A DNA stretch of 64,000 bases from Methanomicrobiales archaeon (lineage in GTDB: Archaea; Halobacteriota; Methanomicrobia; Methanomicrobiales; JACTUA01). A program made the translations under genes and the position numbers. The stretch covers positions 248,548 through 312,547 of the forward strand of contig JACTUA010000002.1 of the NCBI GenBank assembly GCA_015660865.1, given 5' to 3'. Below are positions 43,490-54,623 of the stretch, piece after piece (the first letter of the stretch is position 1; each line of letters starts with the position of its first letter). Under the pieces are notes generated by a model that searched no databases, was not told the origin of the DNA, and saw only the letters and a list, made by a program, of their open reading frames with translations.

Positions 43490-44893
43490 TCACCGGAGCC
43501 GCACCATAATCTCTTCCCGGTCGCACCGGATATCCACATAGTCTTTCACATGAACCCATGGTCTAGAGATCTCGGCCACGCGTTCACCGGAGATATGGAT
43601 ACGGAGGGTTAGCGGGGGGAGACCTTCAAAGCTGGCAAGACCGTGGAGCCGGATCCGCACCAGGCCACCCTCCTGCTCGCACCTGATCTGTACATCCCTG
43701 CGCATGCGGAACCATGCCACTGCATCCTGTGCCCGGCTCACCCACGCCCCCTGAGCCCTGGCCTGATCCACAAGAATCCGGAAGAACTCTCCCCATCGCC
43801 TGGGAGGTGCAAGGGATTCGTGATGCCAGAGGAGGGTTACGACCCCGCCGAACCGCTGCGCCCAGGTGAGGATCTCGCTGCACCGCGCTCTGGCACCGCG
43901 GGTGTCGAGATCCAGGCAGGGCACACGCTGCCAGCCCTTCTCCTTCGGGAGCCAGCAGAACTTTCCAAAGAGGGCAAGATCCTGGATGTGGAGGGGCAGC
44001 TCCAGGAGACCGGGCGCGGTGCGGGGGCGATACACCTGGAGGGTGCCTGCACGAAAGCCGACATCCTCATTGTAACCGAAGGTTGAGTCATAGGAGAAGC
44101 CTGCCTGGTCCAGGTTACGCCATGTCTCTTCATTCCAGAGCAGCCAGTGGGTGCGGTGACCGGCGGCATCGATCCCCATGTCGGAGAAGACCTGCCGTTC
44201 CTCTCTCCCCCGCACGGGATCGACCCAGGCATCGATGCCGTGTATCCCCGCCTCCCAGCCCATCCGGATGAGGCCATCGAGATCGGCACGATTCGGCTCA
44301 TAGCCGGAGGCCCGGATGGGGGGACACCGAAGCCCGGCACGGCCCCGAAACGGAATGATGTAGAAGGTTGAACGGATCCCCATCTCCTCCTCAAGCGCCA
44401 TCCACTCCCCAAGGGAGTTCCATGGATCCCTGCCCCAACCGGCTTTTGCAAAGAGGATCCGGAGGCCGTCACCGATCCACCCCTTCCTGAAACACTGGAA
44501 TACCGCGTAGGCAACAGAGAGGAGGGGCCGTTCCCGTACCGTCATTACATCCACGTCGTGGGTCACGGCAAGGATTGAGGAAAAGCCCCAGGGAACGGGC
44601 GGGATCTCAACGAGCATGGTGACGCGCTTCAGCTCATTGCGCAGGCTGTCAATGAGGATCTCACAGGTAGGCTCATGGTGATGGTCTTCCCCACGGTTCA
44701 GGAGATCGCCGACCTGCTGGAAGAGGTTCATATCAGGTATACGGGCCGAAGTGCCGGGCAGGCCGTCCAATGCCGCCCGGGGTCCGATGACGGCATCATA
44801 GACCCGGGCGGGATTATACCATTCCCAGGGAATCTTGAGGAGCTGAAAAGTCTCCTCTACCGCATAGGCATCCCCAGGGAGGACCCCGATCAT
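43490..44893 (-). CDS. Polysaccharide-deacetylase-like protein
   Basis: 467 residues from ATG 44893 (485 from GTG 44947). VTHDVDVM gives the Asp-x-Asp of the family 4 esterase metal site, GWEAGIHGIDAW a likely HxxxD-type helix, and LLWHHESL a final His. An N-terminal extension of about 110 and a beta-rich C-terminal 90 flank the barrel. ATG 44893 has GGTG seven bases before it. Its frame begins just after top6A on the same strand, so read-through from the topoisomerase operon is possible. Confidence 0.72.
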   Translation of the reverse strand: MIGVLPGDAYAVEETFQLLKIPWEWYNPARVYDAVIGPRAALDGLPGTSARIPDMNLFQQVGDLLNRGEDHHHEPTCEILIDSLRNELKRVTMLVEIPPVPWGFSSILAVTHDVDVMTVRERPLLSVAYAVFQCFRKGWIGDGLRILFAKAGWGRDPWNSLGEWMALEEEMGIRSTFYIIPFRGRAGLRCPPIRASGYEPNRADLDGLIRMGWEAGIHGIDAWVDPVRGREERQVFSDMGIDAAGHRTHWLLWNEETWRNLDQAGFSYDSTFGYNEDVGFRAGTLQVYRPRTAPGLLELPLHIQDLALFGKFCWLPKEKGWQRVPCLDLDTRGARARCSEILTWAQRFGGVVTLLWHHESLAPPRRWGEFFRILVDQARAQGAWVSRAQDAVAWFRMRRDVQIRCEQEGGLVRIRLHGLASFEGLPPLTLRIHISGERVAEISRPWVHVKDYVDIRCDREEIMVRLR

Positions 44894-44948
44894 CCGGCAC
44901 CGTCTCGATGCGCCTCCCTGGTCGGTTGGGTGCACCGCATCCGTCACC

Positions 44949-46043
44949 CTACCGCCCCAGGATGCCCATCTCCGAGAGCCGGGACGGGAGGTATTCCTTT
45001 GTCACGAAGTCCAGGCCCCTCGCCGCAAAGGCCTGCTGTTCTGACTTGAGCTTCATCTCGAGCTGGAGGTTGATCTGCCCCTTCCAGTACGGGCTGTCGA
45101 ACCGCGGGTCCGAGAGTTCGGCCTTTAATGCATCCACGTCCTTGTCGCTGAGATCATCGGCCGGGAGGTTGTAGTCCCTGATATCCGAGGGCTGGACGCC
45201 GATGAACTGCGCCCGGGGGGTCGCGAGGAGCTCGGAGATATGGGCGCTCTTGATCGCCCCGTATGCCACCGACGCGAAGATCCGGTAGGACCAGGGGTCC
45301 CCGTCGGTGAAGACGGTGACGGGGAGGCCGAACTGCTCGTTCAGCCGGTGGAGGACCCGGCGGGTCGAGCGGGCGGGCTGCCCCTTCAGGTGGACCACGA
45401 TTGCCTGGTGCTCCTCGTCGAAGCCGTTCTCGATGAGCCGCGCGTACATGCCGCCCGTCTCGAGGGCGATGACGAACTTCGCGTCATGCTCCAGGAACTC
45501 CACGGTCTCCACGTCGTTCGGGATCTGGTAGCCCGCCTCGCCGACATCATCGCGGCAGTGGATCTCCCGCACGCCGCGCCGGGTCTTTTCCCGGATCCGG
45601 AGAGGGCCGAAGACCGTCGCACCGTCCTCCTCGGGCCGGAGGTGGAAGGCCTCCCGCTGGAGGTCAGTGATGATCTCCAAATCCTCGATGAGGAGGTTGG
45701 ACTCGTCCTGGGCCCCGAACTTGGCCCGCTTCCACCCCTCGGAGATGTAGTAGAGCTCCCTCAGGGTCGAGGACCGGTTCTCTGCGAGCTGCTGCTTGAT
45801 GAACCCGATGACATAGGCCATCTTCAGGAGGTGGAGCGCCCCCTTCTCCGAGGTCGCGGCCCGGAGGCTCTCGCGGTCGCCGTACTTCCAGACCTCGCTC
45901 TCTATATCGTACTCGATGTTCGCCTTTGTCCTCGTGGGGAGCCTGATGAACGGGATCTCCCCTCCCTGCATCTCGTTGTACCATTCCAGGGCGATGGCGA
46001 GGAGGCGCGTCCTCGCGAGCGTGTCGAACTCCTCCTTAGACAT
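44949..46043 (-). CDS. top6A: DNA topoisomerase VI subunit A
   Basis: 364 residues. Spo11/Top6A family: catalytic tyrosine in [16 protein letters not shown], Toprim acid [11 protein letters not shown] and metal-binding DGDPWSY. Cuts both DNA strands in the type IIB enzyme of archaea, which relaxes and decatenates DNA. It overlaps top6B by eight bases in the order top6B-top6A. Length is normal. Confidence 0.97.
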   Translation of the reverse strand: MSKEEFDTLARTRLLAIALEWYNEMQGGEIPFIRLPTRTKANIEYDIESEVWKYGDRESLRAATSEKGALHLLKMAYVIGFIKQQLAENRSSTLRELYYISEGWKRAKFGAQDESNLLIEDLEIITDLQREAFHLRPEEDGATVFGPLRIREKTRRGVREIHCRDDVGEAGYQIPNDVETVEFLEHDAKFVIALETGGMYARLIENGFDEEHQAIVVHLKGQPARSTRRVLHRLNEQFGLPVTVFTDGDPWSYRIFASVAYGAIKSAHISELLATPRAQFIGVQPSDIRDYNLPADDLSDKDVDALKAELSDPRFDSPYWKGQINLQLEMKLKSEQQAFAARGLDFVTKEYLPSRLSEMGILGR

Positions 46044-47838
46044 CCAGATCCACCACCAGCTTCAGGGCCTCGTCAACCCCCTGGATATCGAGGGTCCCCC
46101 CGCCGGCCCCCGCGTACTTCGCCTCCCATCCCTCGCCGGGTTTCAGGGTGGTCTTCCAGACCCGGGTATAGTCCCCCTCGACGACGTGGGCGTATTCCGG
46201 TTTTGGAGCTGCATCCGGGGCGGGGTCCCGGGAGGTGTCGTAGATGGTTGGCGAGACCTCCTTGTCGGTGTAGTTGCGTACCGCAATCCTGACAGTGCCA
46301 TCAGAAGTCCACTTTTTGGCCACCAGCCGGTGCATGATCCTCCCCTCGATGGGGGTGGTGTCAGGGACCGGCTTCCCTGTCACCTCGGCGACCTTCGCCG
46401 CGATCTCGGGGATGATAGCGCAGAGGGCCCGTGCGCGGTCCTCCTGGACCCGCTGCTTGTCCCTCCTCGAGAGGAAGGTCTTCAGCTCCCGCCCGAGGTC
46501 CTTCAAGGCGAGATCGATCTCCTTCTCGATCTCGGGGATGGCAGCGATGGCGTCCTTGGACTCGCTTGTGAACGGCACGTTCGTCGAGGCCACATGCACC
46601 AGAATAAGTGCCGGCCCGACAGGGAGGCCGTCCTGGGAGAGCCCGTAGTTCCTCCAGTTCACCCCGGCGATCGCCTGGGTAATGGCGCAGGCACCCTGCT
46701 GGTACATGAGGGGGACCCGGTTTGCGAACCTGAGGATGACGGCCTTCTCGTCAGAGGGGAGCCTCCCCCCGTAGCCGATGGCCGTCTCGACGACGAAGGG
46801 ATGGCCGCTGTACACGGAGGGCGGGCGGGTCCTGGCCTTGACAAAGTCGAGCTGGAACTCCTTGTCCAGGCTCTTCCTGATAAGCTCCTCGCCGATGGGC
46901 GAGAGGCACTGGGTGGTCGGGGGCGCGGGGATATTGACCGCCTGCATCGCGGCGAGGAGGGCCTTCTGCTCCTCACCCGAGAGGGACTTCACCTTCTTCG
47001 AACCAGCGAGGCCCGCCTTCTTTATGATCTCATCGGCCGCCTTCTTCCCTACCCTGCTGAAGGACTCGACGAGGAAACCCTCCAGGGTGAGGGAGCTGTC
47101 GGCGGCCATCCGCTTGAGGAGCCCGATCTCAATCCCGTGGGGGTGGGGCTGGATGGGGCAGGGCAGCGGGATGGGGTCGTGGCTCACCCGGTCGAAGGTG
47201 GAGACCTCCCCGTCGATCTCCGCCCGGATTCGCGCGTGGGGGTTCACCACCGAGGTGTACTTCAGGTAGTCGACGAGGCGCTTCTTCGCGGCAAGGGTCG
47301 CCCGGAGCTCGATCTCCACCCGTGTACCATGGGTCCTGTCCCACTCCACCTCCTTCTGAGATACTATCTCGGGCTCATTGGACTCGATCTTGATGGCGAG
47401 TTCGAACCGGGTCGCAGGCCCCTTCGCATCGGTCCTGGAGATGACGAGGGATGGAACCCCCGTGGTGAGCTGGGCATAGAGGACCGCCGCTGAGATCCCG
47501 ATCCCCTGCTGCCCCCGGCTCTGCTTGATCTGGTGGAACCGTGAGCCGTAGAGGAGCTTGCCGAAGACGAAGGGGACCTGGGCCGGGACGATCCCGGGGC
47601 CGTTGTCCTCGACCGTGACCCGGAAGACCTCCTCGGAGATCTTCTTCACCTGGACGAAGATGTCCGGGAGGACCTCCGCCTCCTCGCAGGCGTCAAGCGC
47701 GTTGTCCACCGCCTCCTTCACGGTGGTGATGATACCCCTCGTGGGGGAGTCGAAGCCCAGCAGGTGCTTGTTCTTCTCGAAGAACTCAGCGATGCTGATG
47801 GCCCGCTGCTTCCGGGCGAGCTCGTCAGCGAGGGACAC
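46036..47838 (-). CDS. top6B: DNA topoisomerase VI subunit B
   Basis: 600 residues. GHKL ATPase: [13 protein letters not shown] (N box), VEDNGPGI (G1), [12 protein letters not shown] (G2); then the helix-two-turn-helix and transducer domain with the conserved Lys, and a C-terminal Ig-like extension ([16 protein letters not shown]). Drives the ATP-gated clamp for Top6A. Overlaps hisS by 14 bases, an uncommon but compact arrangement. Confidence 0.97.
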   Translation of the reverse strand: MSLADELARKQRAISIAEFFEKNKHLLGFDSPTRGIITTVKEAVDNALDACEEAEVLPDIFVQVKKISEEVFRVTVEDNGPGIVPAQVPFVFGKLLYGSRFHQIKQSRGQQGIGISAAVLYAQLTTGVPSLVISRTDAKGPATRFELAIKIESNEPEIVSQKEVEWDRTHGTRVEIELRATLAAKKRLVDYLKYTSVVNPHARIRAEIDGEVSTFDRVSHDPIPLPCPIQPHPHGIEIGLLKRMAADSSLTLEGFLVESFSRVGKKAADEIIKKAGLAGSKKVKSLSGEEQKALLAAMQAVNIPAPPTTQCLSPIGEELIRKSLDKEFQLDFVKARTRPPSVYSGHPFVVETAIGYGGRLPSDEKAVILRFANRVPLMYQQGACAITQAIAGVNWRNYGLSQDGLPVGPALILVHVASTNVPFTSESKDAIAAIPEIEKEIDLALKDLGRELKTFLSRRDKQRVQEDRARALCAIIPEIAAKVAEVTGKPVPDTTPIEGRIMHRLVAKKWTSDGTVRIAVRNYTDKEVSPTIYDTSRDPAPDAAPKPEYAHVVEGDYTRVWKTTLKPGEGWEAKYAGAGGGTLDIQGVDEALKLVVDLDV

Positions 47839-49057
47839 GGGCAGCCACCTCGGCCACGGCGGTATCGAGGGGGGTGACCTTCTGTTCGCCCGACTGGAGG
47901 TCCTTTAAGGTCACCGTCCCCGTCGCTACCTCCCGCTGGCCCAGGATCACCGCGAAGTCCGCGGCCTTTGCCGCGTGGGCCATCTGGGCCCCCAGGTTCC
48001 GGTCCAGCAGGTCCAGCTCCGCGCAGATCCCCCTGTCCCTGAACGCCTTTGCCACCTCGAAGCCACGGATCCGGCCCTCCTCTGTGGTGCAGATCGCAAC
48101 CCGGACCTTTCGGTCCGCCTTCACCTCGCCGAGGGAGACCATGAGCCGGTCGAAGCCGATGGCAAACCCGCACGATGGGACGTCGTCCCCGCCGAAGAGG
48201 TGGGCGAGGCGGTACGCGCCGCCCCCGAGGACCTGGTTCTCGGCGCCGAGGTTGGGCGCAAACCCCTCGAAGACCATGCCCGTGTAGTAGTCCAGCCCCC
48301 GGGCTATGCCGAAGTCCAGGGTATAGACAAGGCTGTTTTTATCGAGGATCTCCACGATCTCCCCGATCCGCTTCTTCTCCGGGATCTCGCCGGTGACAGC
48401 AAAGAGCTCGTCGAGGGTCCGTGCATGGGCAAGATCCCTGAGGCGCGGGACCAGGTCATCCCGGCCGATCCCTGCGAGGAAGGGGGTAAGCCCGTCGAAG
48501 TCCCGCTTGTCGAGGAATGCCATGGCCTTCGCCTGGGCTCCAAGTTCGAGACCTTGAAGAAGGTGCTTCATCGGCGCCAGGTGGCCGACGTGGAGATCGC
48601 AGGGGATGCCTGCAGCCCGGAGAAGGTCATCGGCGAGGAGGATCGCCTCCGCGTCGGATCTCGGGGTGTCTGCCCCGATGAGCTCGACCCCGAACTGCCA
48701 GAACTGCCGGTACCGGCCCTTCTGGGGCCGCTCGTACCGGAAGCAGTCGGCGAAATAATACCACCTCAGGGGTTTCGGGAGAACCTTCGCTTCGGAAACA
48801 AACATCCGGAGCACCGGTGCCGTGATCTCGGGCCGCAGCGCCATCTTCCGGCCCCCCTTGTCCTCAAAGACGTACATCTCCCCGATGATCCCGGCCCCGG
48901 AACGGATGGTGAAGAGCTCGAGCTCCTCAAACTCCGGCGTGCAGACCTCGCGGTAGCCCCACCGCGTCGCCTTCTCCCGGAGATTCGCTTCCACCGCCCG
49001 GCGCCTCTCCATCTCATCCGGCAGAAAATCCCTGGTTCCTCTCGGTCTCTGGAGCAT
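47825..49057 (-). CDS. hisS: Histidyl-tRNA synthetase
   Basis: 410-residue class II synthetase. Motif 2 region YYFADCFRYERPQKGRYRQF, the histidine-specific ARGLDYYTGMVFE, motif 3 GFAIGFDRLM, and a C-terminal anticodon domain (VAICTTEEGR...). The N-terminal LQRPRGTRDFLPDE is typical. First of the hisS-top6B-top6A run. Confidence 0.96.
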   Translation of the reverse strand: MLQRPRGTRDFLPDEMERRRAVEANLREKATRWGYREVCTPEFEELELFTIRSGAGIIGEMYVFEDKGGRKMALRPEITAPVLRMFVSEAKVLPKPLRWYYFADCFRYERPQKGRYRQFWQFGVELIGADTPRSDAEAILLADDLLRAAGIPCDLHVGHLAPMKHLLQGLELGAQAKAMAFLDKRDFDGLTPFLAGIGRDDLVPRLRDLAHARTLDELFAVTGEIPEKKRIGEIVEILDKNSLVYTLDFGIARGLDYYTGMVFEGFAPNLGAENQVLGGGAYRLAHLFGGDDVPSCGFAIGFDRLMVSLGEVKADRKVRVAICTTEEGRIRGFEVAKAFRDRGICAELDLLDRNLGAQMAHAAKAADFAVILGQREVATGTVTLKDLQSGEQKVTPLDTAVAEVAARVPR

Positions 49058-49076
49058 CCCGTCTCACCCGGTATTT

Positions 49077-49394
49077 CTATCCTGTACCCTTATCTTTCCT
49101 CCGGCCCGTCATCCCCAGGAGCCGGTCGAGGACAGGTTCACCCGAGAAGACCTTCTCCCGCTTCTCCCTCCCCTGGAGGTAGAGGGCGAGGAGGATGAGG
49201 CCGAGCCCGACGACCTCATCCCAGATGAGGGCAATATCGAGAGCCACCAGGGAGAGCGTGGCATATGCCACCCCGTGGTAGGCAGCGGCACGGTAGCCAG
49301 GGAGGGCGGTCCGGAGGAAAACCCTCGTGTCCCTGAACCAGAGAAAGTAGGTGACCGCAACACCGAATCCGGCGACAAAGAGGAGGTAACTCAT
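49077..49394 (-). CDS. Small membrane protein, unassigned
   Basis: 105 residues with three or four hydrophobic segments (YLLFVAGFGVAVTYFLWF at 3-20, and others around 34-73) and a basic, Lys/Arg-rich C-terminus (GRKDKG). Not recognised. Lies 19 bases upstream of hisS on the same strand, so it may be the first gene of that transcript; divergent from larB. Confidence 0.6.
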   Translation of the reverse strand: MSYLLFVAGFGVAVTYFLWFRDTRVFLRTALPGYRAAAYHGVAYATLSLVALDIALIWDEVVGLGLILLALYLQGREKREKVFSGEPVLDRLLGMTGRRKDKGTG

Positions 49395-49443
49395 GGCAAA
49401 TACTAATTAGGATACGGGCCCCCATATCTCTATTCAGTTGGCC

Positions 49444-50723
<1,280 letters not shown>

Positions 50724-50746
50724 TCAGCCTTCCCCGGTGTCATCCC

Positions 50747-52027
50747 ATGTTCAGGTTCCTGAAGGACTTCATGAAAGGTGAAAGAGCACCTTCAGCCCTC
50801 GAGATCGGGGACATCCCGGCATGGATCGATGGGGAGGAGGGGAAGGTGAAGGACGACCTCGCCGAGCGGGTGGGGGCCGCCCGGGCGGTATTGCGTGATG
50901 CACGGCGGCAGATGGAAGAGGTGCTCTCCGGCTTCGATACAGATTCCCCCGAAGAGGTCCCCCACCCGAAACTCGCCGGAGTGACGGAGCGATCCCTGCC
51001 TCTCTTCCTGAAGGCCATGAGGACGAGCCTCTCCCGGGCCCTGCCTGACGACCCGGAGGGGTTCTATACCGCGGCCGGGGAGATCCTGAAGGGATGCCTC
51101 TCGGCCTTCCGGGGGCAGGGTCGGTACCTTGCCTCCCGGTTCCCCGAGGAGATGAAGGTGCTCAGGCGAGGATTGGATACGATGGGGGGGGAGGTGAACG
51201 CCCTCACTCCCGAGATCTCCCGGGCCCGCGAACGCCTCATAGGGCTTGCAGATCTCAGGGAATCCCTTGCACACTACCGCGATGCAAAAAAACGGGCTGC
51301 ATCCGGGCAGCTGGAGATCCGTTCCCTCGAGGAAGAGGTAAAGACATCCGGGGTGTCCCTGGAACGCGTGAACGGGGCCATTGCGGACCTTGAGAATGGA
51401 GAGGATTACCTTGCATGCCAGGGAGAGCTCTCCCGGATCAAGAGCCTTGAAGGAGACCGCAGTGAGGCAACCCGCCTCTACCGGGCTTCCGCGGCCACCT
51501 CTCTCCACCTCTTCAGGAAAGGGGAGAAGGTTGCGTTCCGGAAGAAAGATCGCGAAGCCATGCGGATCCTCCATGAAGCCATCGAGTTCATGGACCGGGA
51601 TCCCCCCATCCCGGAGGACACCTTCTTGAGAATCCTCCCTCCAGCCCAGAAGGTGATAGCCGCCATGGTTGCATCGGGAGACCTCCCCCTGAAGAACAAG
51701 GAAGAGACCGACCTCCTCGAGGTGCCGAAACGCCTCCTCCAGGTGATCAGAGAGGCCTCGCGGAGATTCCAGGGGATCTCGGACGAGATCTCCTCGGCAG
51801 AGGCCTCCGTCCTCTCGCATCCCGCCATCGCGAAGAGCCGGGACCTGAAGAAGGGGAGGGCGGAGCTGGAGAAGCGGATCACCCTCGCAAAGGACAGGCT
51901 GGAGTTCGCGAGGAAGGAGGCCGCGGATCTCGGAGGACTGGTACATGCCTCCCTCGATGAGGTGCGCCAGAGGGTCGAAGGCCTGTCCGGAAAACCCGTC
52001 CAGATCAGGGAACCTGAGCTTCCATAA
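50747..52027 (+). CDS. Coiled-coil protein, unassigned
   Basis: 426 residues, almost all helical with charged heptads (for example SLEEEVKTSGVSLERVN and KKGRAELEKRITLAK), no Cys clusters, no signal peptide or membrane span. Predicted coiled coils at about 40-70, 145-225 and 340-400. Not recognised; may be a cytoskeletal or scaffold protein of Methanomicrobia. Starts 23 bases after nadM; convergent with the kinase. Confidence 0.6.
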   Translation: MFRFLKDFMKGERAPSALEIGDIPAWIDGEEGKVKDDLAERVGAARAVLRDARRQMEEVLSGFDTDSPEEVPHPKLAGVTERSLPLFLKAMRTSLSRALPDDPEGFYTAAGEILKGCLSAFRGQGRYLASRFPEEMKVLRRGLDTMGGEVNALTPEISRARERLIGLADLRESLAHYRDAKKRAASGQLEIRSLEEEVKTSGVSLERVNGAIADLENGEDYLACQGELSRIKSLEGDRSEATRLYRASAATSLHLFRKGEKVAFRKKDREAMRILHEAIEFMDRDPPIPEDTFLRILPPAQKVIAAMVASGDLPLKNKEETDLLEVPKRLLQVIREASRRFQGISDEISSAEASVLSHPAIAKSRDLKKGRAELEKRITLAKDRLEFARKEAADLGGLVHASLDEVRQRVEGLSGKPVQIREPELP

Positions 52028-52082
52028 AAATATGACGGGAGGAGAGTCCCGAAGGAGAACCCCGGCAGGCGTGCCGGAACCA

Positions 52083-53249
52083 TCATCCCCGGTGTTCCTC
52101 ACCGAGGAACCTGAGGAGGTCCTCCTCCAGGTCCCCGGCCCGCGGGTAACGTCTTTTTGGTTCCTTCTCCAGGCACCGCATGATGATCCCATCCACGGGC
52201 CGGGCAGCCGGGTTCAGGGATGACGGGAGGGCGGGGGCCGAGGAGAGTATCCTGCCCGTGATCTCGGCGATGCCCTCACCGGTGAAGGGAGGCTGGCCGG
52301 TTACGAGCTCGTAGAAGATGCCCCCGGCACCGTAGATATCGGTGCGCTCATCCGCATGGCCGAACCGCCCCGGGTCGACCTGCTCCGGGGCCGCGTAATT
52401 GGGCGAGAAGCCGGAGAGATCGGTGGCGGTTCCTCCACCGAGGAACTTCGAGAGGCCCCAGTCCCCGATCTTCGGCTCGAGGGTATCGGTAAGGGGGATG
52501 TTTCCCGGCTTCAGGTCCCGGTGGATGATGCCCCGGGCATGGGCAAAGGCGAGACCACGCGCGATACCGGCGACGATGCGGGCGGCGGTCCTGATATCAA
52601 GGGGCTTTTTCAGCTCATCCAGGGAACGGGGGAAGAACTCCATCTCCACGTACGGGACGGGGAGAATGTTCGCGCCGAGGATCTGTGCGATATTCTCGTG
52701 CTTCAGCTCTTCCCAGGTCCGCATCTCCTTGAGGAATGCCATCCCCGTCACCTCGTCCATGGTGAGGGGGACCTTGACCGCAACGACCCTCCCGCTGTCC
52801 TTTCTCCTGGCACGAAAGACCCGGGAGACACCCCCGCTCCCGATGACCTCCGGATCCGTGAACCGGCTGAGGAGATCCCTGGGGAAGCTTGACGGGAGAT
52901 GAGACTCCGGGGACGCATGGTCCTCTCCCGCAATCTGGGTCCGGATACCTTCCCCTGCCGGTTCCCCGGGGATGGTCCCTTCTTTTGATCTCATCCCGCG
53001 ATGCTGCCAGAAGGCGAGGACGGTTGAGGCGAAGGTCGCCCCTCCCAGGCCAAGGAGGATCATGCTCCTCCTCACCGCAACCGGTGAGAGGGGGATGAGG
53101 ATGAGGAGGGCGGCTGTCGCTACCGCTGAGAGGAATGGATGGTAGCGGGAGAGCACGGGCGCAGGACGGGAACGGTATGCTGCAAGGGCGAGGCCAAAAG
53201 ACGAGAAGCCCAGGAATGCGAGGAGGATGCAGAGGGAGACGGGAGCCAC
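52083..53249 (-). CDS. Membrane-anchored Hanks-type Ser/Thr kinase
   Basis: 388 residues from GTG 53249. Two or three membrane spans (6-24, 43-58, 65-82), a linker, then a kinase domain from about residue 130: IGSGGVSRVFRA, VAVKVP (ATP Lys), HRDLKPGNI (catalytic loop), DWG in place of DFG, YAAPEQ. Cytosolic kinase. The reading frame stays open, hydrophobic and free of ATG/GTG/TTG for 85 codons upstream, so the annotated start is doubtful; see the next entry. Next to an FHA/winged-helix gene. Confidence 0.8.
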   Translation of the reverse strand: MAPVSLCILLAFLGFSSFGLALAAYRSRPAPVLSRYHPFLSAVATAALLILIPLSPVAVRRSMILLGLGGATFASTVLAFWQHRGMRSKEGTIPGEPAGEGIRTQIAGEDHASPESHLPSSFPRDLLSRFTDPEVIGSGGVSRVFRARRKDSGRVVAVKVPLTMDEVTGMAFLKEMRTWEELKHENIAQILGANILPVPYVEMEFFPRSLDELKKPLDIRTAARIVAGIARGLAFAHARGIIHRDLKPGNIPLTDTLEPKIGDWGLSKFLGGGTATDLSGFSPNYAAPEQVDPGRFGHADERTDIYGAGGIFYELVTGQPPFTGEGIAEITGRILSSAPALPSSLNPAARPVDGIIMRCLEKEPKRRYPRAGDLEEDLLRFLGEEHRG

Positions 53250-53521
53250 TCCTTCGCCCCGGGAAGTCAGGCGGATGACAACCGCATTCTCGAGGAGGAT
53301 CGAGGACGAGAGGGTGACAATGCCGAGGATCGCGTGCCCTGCCGCAAGGATGATATCCCACCTCCGGGGGAGGGTTGTGGTGTACGCCGACGAACGCCCG
53401 CGATCGGCCCAGAAGATGATGGAGAATGCCAGGGCCCCGAGGCCGAGGATCGCGAGGTCGAGGAGGGGAGGATCCTCAGGATCGCCGCGAGAACGGGATG
53501 GGTTTCAGGAGTCGCCGCCAC
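53250..53521 (-). pseudogene. Probable frameshifted N-terminus of the kinase gene
   Basis: Upstream of GTG 53249 the kinase frame stays open to a TGA at 53507-53505 and encodes two more likely spans (LLDLAILGLGALAFSIIFW and AILGIVTLSSSILLENAVV) but no start. In another frame GTG 53521 has a good Shine-Dalgarno (GGAGGTAA, 8 bases) and reads AATPETHPVLAAILRILP. Adding one base to the four-C run (GGGG at 53465-53468, plus strand) joins them into a 479-residue kinase with about five spans. Sequencing error or true frameshift. Confidence 0.6.
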
Positions 53522-53606
53522 CGGGAGTTACCTCCGTCCCCCTCCATCCCTATAGGGGTTGCTCCTCCCCCATACGCGAACACTGGAAACCAATCCCCAC
53601 CTGCCC

Positions 53607-54449
53607 TCAGGCCTCGCGGGCTTTCGCGGTCCCTTCGTCGTCCGTCGTTCGGGCAGGGCCGGATAGGTCCAGGGCCGGGGGGATGGCCAGGACGAGCCTC
53701 GCCCCCGTCATTCCCTGGCCCAGCTCAAGGATGTCCCCGTTCCGGAGGGAGATCGCCTTGTCCAGCGTCACCTTCTTCCCGTTGATGAAGGAACCTCCGG
53801 TGCTCCCGCAGTCCTCGAAGGTTACCCCTGCTCCTACCCTGATCTTCCCGTGGGGGCGCGAGATGCGGGTCACCGCCTGGTAGGAATCATCAAGGACGAT
53901 CTCCCGATCCGGATCGGCTGCTCCCTGCTGGCCGGTGTCCCGCCGCCCCACCCTCGTCTCCCCTGCCGCGAGGGTAAAGGCCCTGCCGTCCTCCTTGCCC
54001 CCCATCACGACGACCATCGGCGAGCTGCCCAGGAGGGCCCCGCTCACCCCACCCTTCACCTGGTTGAGGCGTTCGTCCAGGGCCCGGTCCACTCCTGTGA
54101 TCCGGAGGTTTGAGAAGATGCCGAGAGTACGGACGATCCTCTCTAGGCTCCCGGGAACGACAGAGTATTCCCAGACCGGGTGCACCCCCTTGGAGGTCTC
54201 CCTGCCGATCCCGGCCTCTTTCCGGATGACCCCGATCGAGAGGAGCCTGTCGAGGTGCTTCTTGGTGTTCTCATAGCTCGTTTCGGTCTCACGGGAGATG
54301 GATGTGACGTCCATGGGCCTCTTCTCAAGGAGCTTGAGGATCCGGAGCCTGGTGCTGCTCGAGAGGATATCGAGGTAGGCCGAGAGCTCATCGATGATAT
54401 CCCCGTCCCCGGGCCCTGTCACGGTATCGGGCAGCCTCCCGCTGCTCAT
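53607..54449 (-). CDS. Winged-helix regulator with C-terminal FHA domain
   Basis: 280 residues. Residues 18-100 form an ArsR/MarR-like winged helix (YLDILSSSTRLRILKLLEKRP, SYENTKKHLDRLLSIGVIRK). Residues 155-250 are an FHA phosphothreonine-binding domain: ETRVGRRD, SRPHGKI, GSTGGSFINGKKV hold the Gly-Arg, Ser-x-x-His and Asn-Gly positions. Directly upstream of the membrane kinase on the same strand. Inferred: a transcription factor that docks to phosphorylated kinase or is phosphorylated by it. A GGAGGATG site precedes the start. Confidence 0.85.
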   Translation of the reverse strand: MSSGRLPDTVTGPGDGDIIDELSAYLDILSSSTRLRILKLLEKRPMDVTSISRETETSYENTKKHLDRLLSIGVIRKEAGIGRETSKGVHPVWEYSVVPGSLERIVRTLGIFSNLRITGVDRALDERLNQVKGGVSGALLGSSPMVVVMGGKEDGRAFTLAAGETRVGRRDTGQQGAADPDREIVLDDSYQAVTRISRPHGKIRVGAGVTFEDCGSTGGSFINGKKVTLDKAISLRNGDILELGQGMTGARLVLAIPPALDLSGPARTTDDEGTAKAREA

Positions 54450-54586
54450 GGAAGATCTTCATCCTCCCGCCTCATCAGGCTACCGCACGCCGGGAACAGA
54501 GCCGAAGACCTTGTCCTGGTGTCACAGGGTCTTCTCCAGGTGGGAAACGCATCCCTTCCCGGGCGGTTCGTTCAACACTCTTAATC

Positions 54587-54599
54587 ACAATATTTTTTC
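54587..54599 (+). promoter_or_regulatory. TATA box before the 109-residue protein gene
   Basis: ACAATATTTTTTC is centred about 31 bases before ATG 54624, so the mRNA would be nearly leaderless. The 174-base gap to the divergent FHA gene shows nothing else clear. Confidence 0.4.
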
Positions 54600-54623
54600 A
54601 TCAGGGAATTCGAACGATAGGTG

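Noticed and set aside
45916-47493. 525-codon plus-strand frame opposite top6B
   Set aside because: Shadow of top6B; no recognisable domain, low-complexity Gly/Leu/Asp composition.
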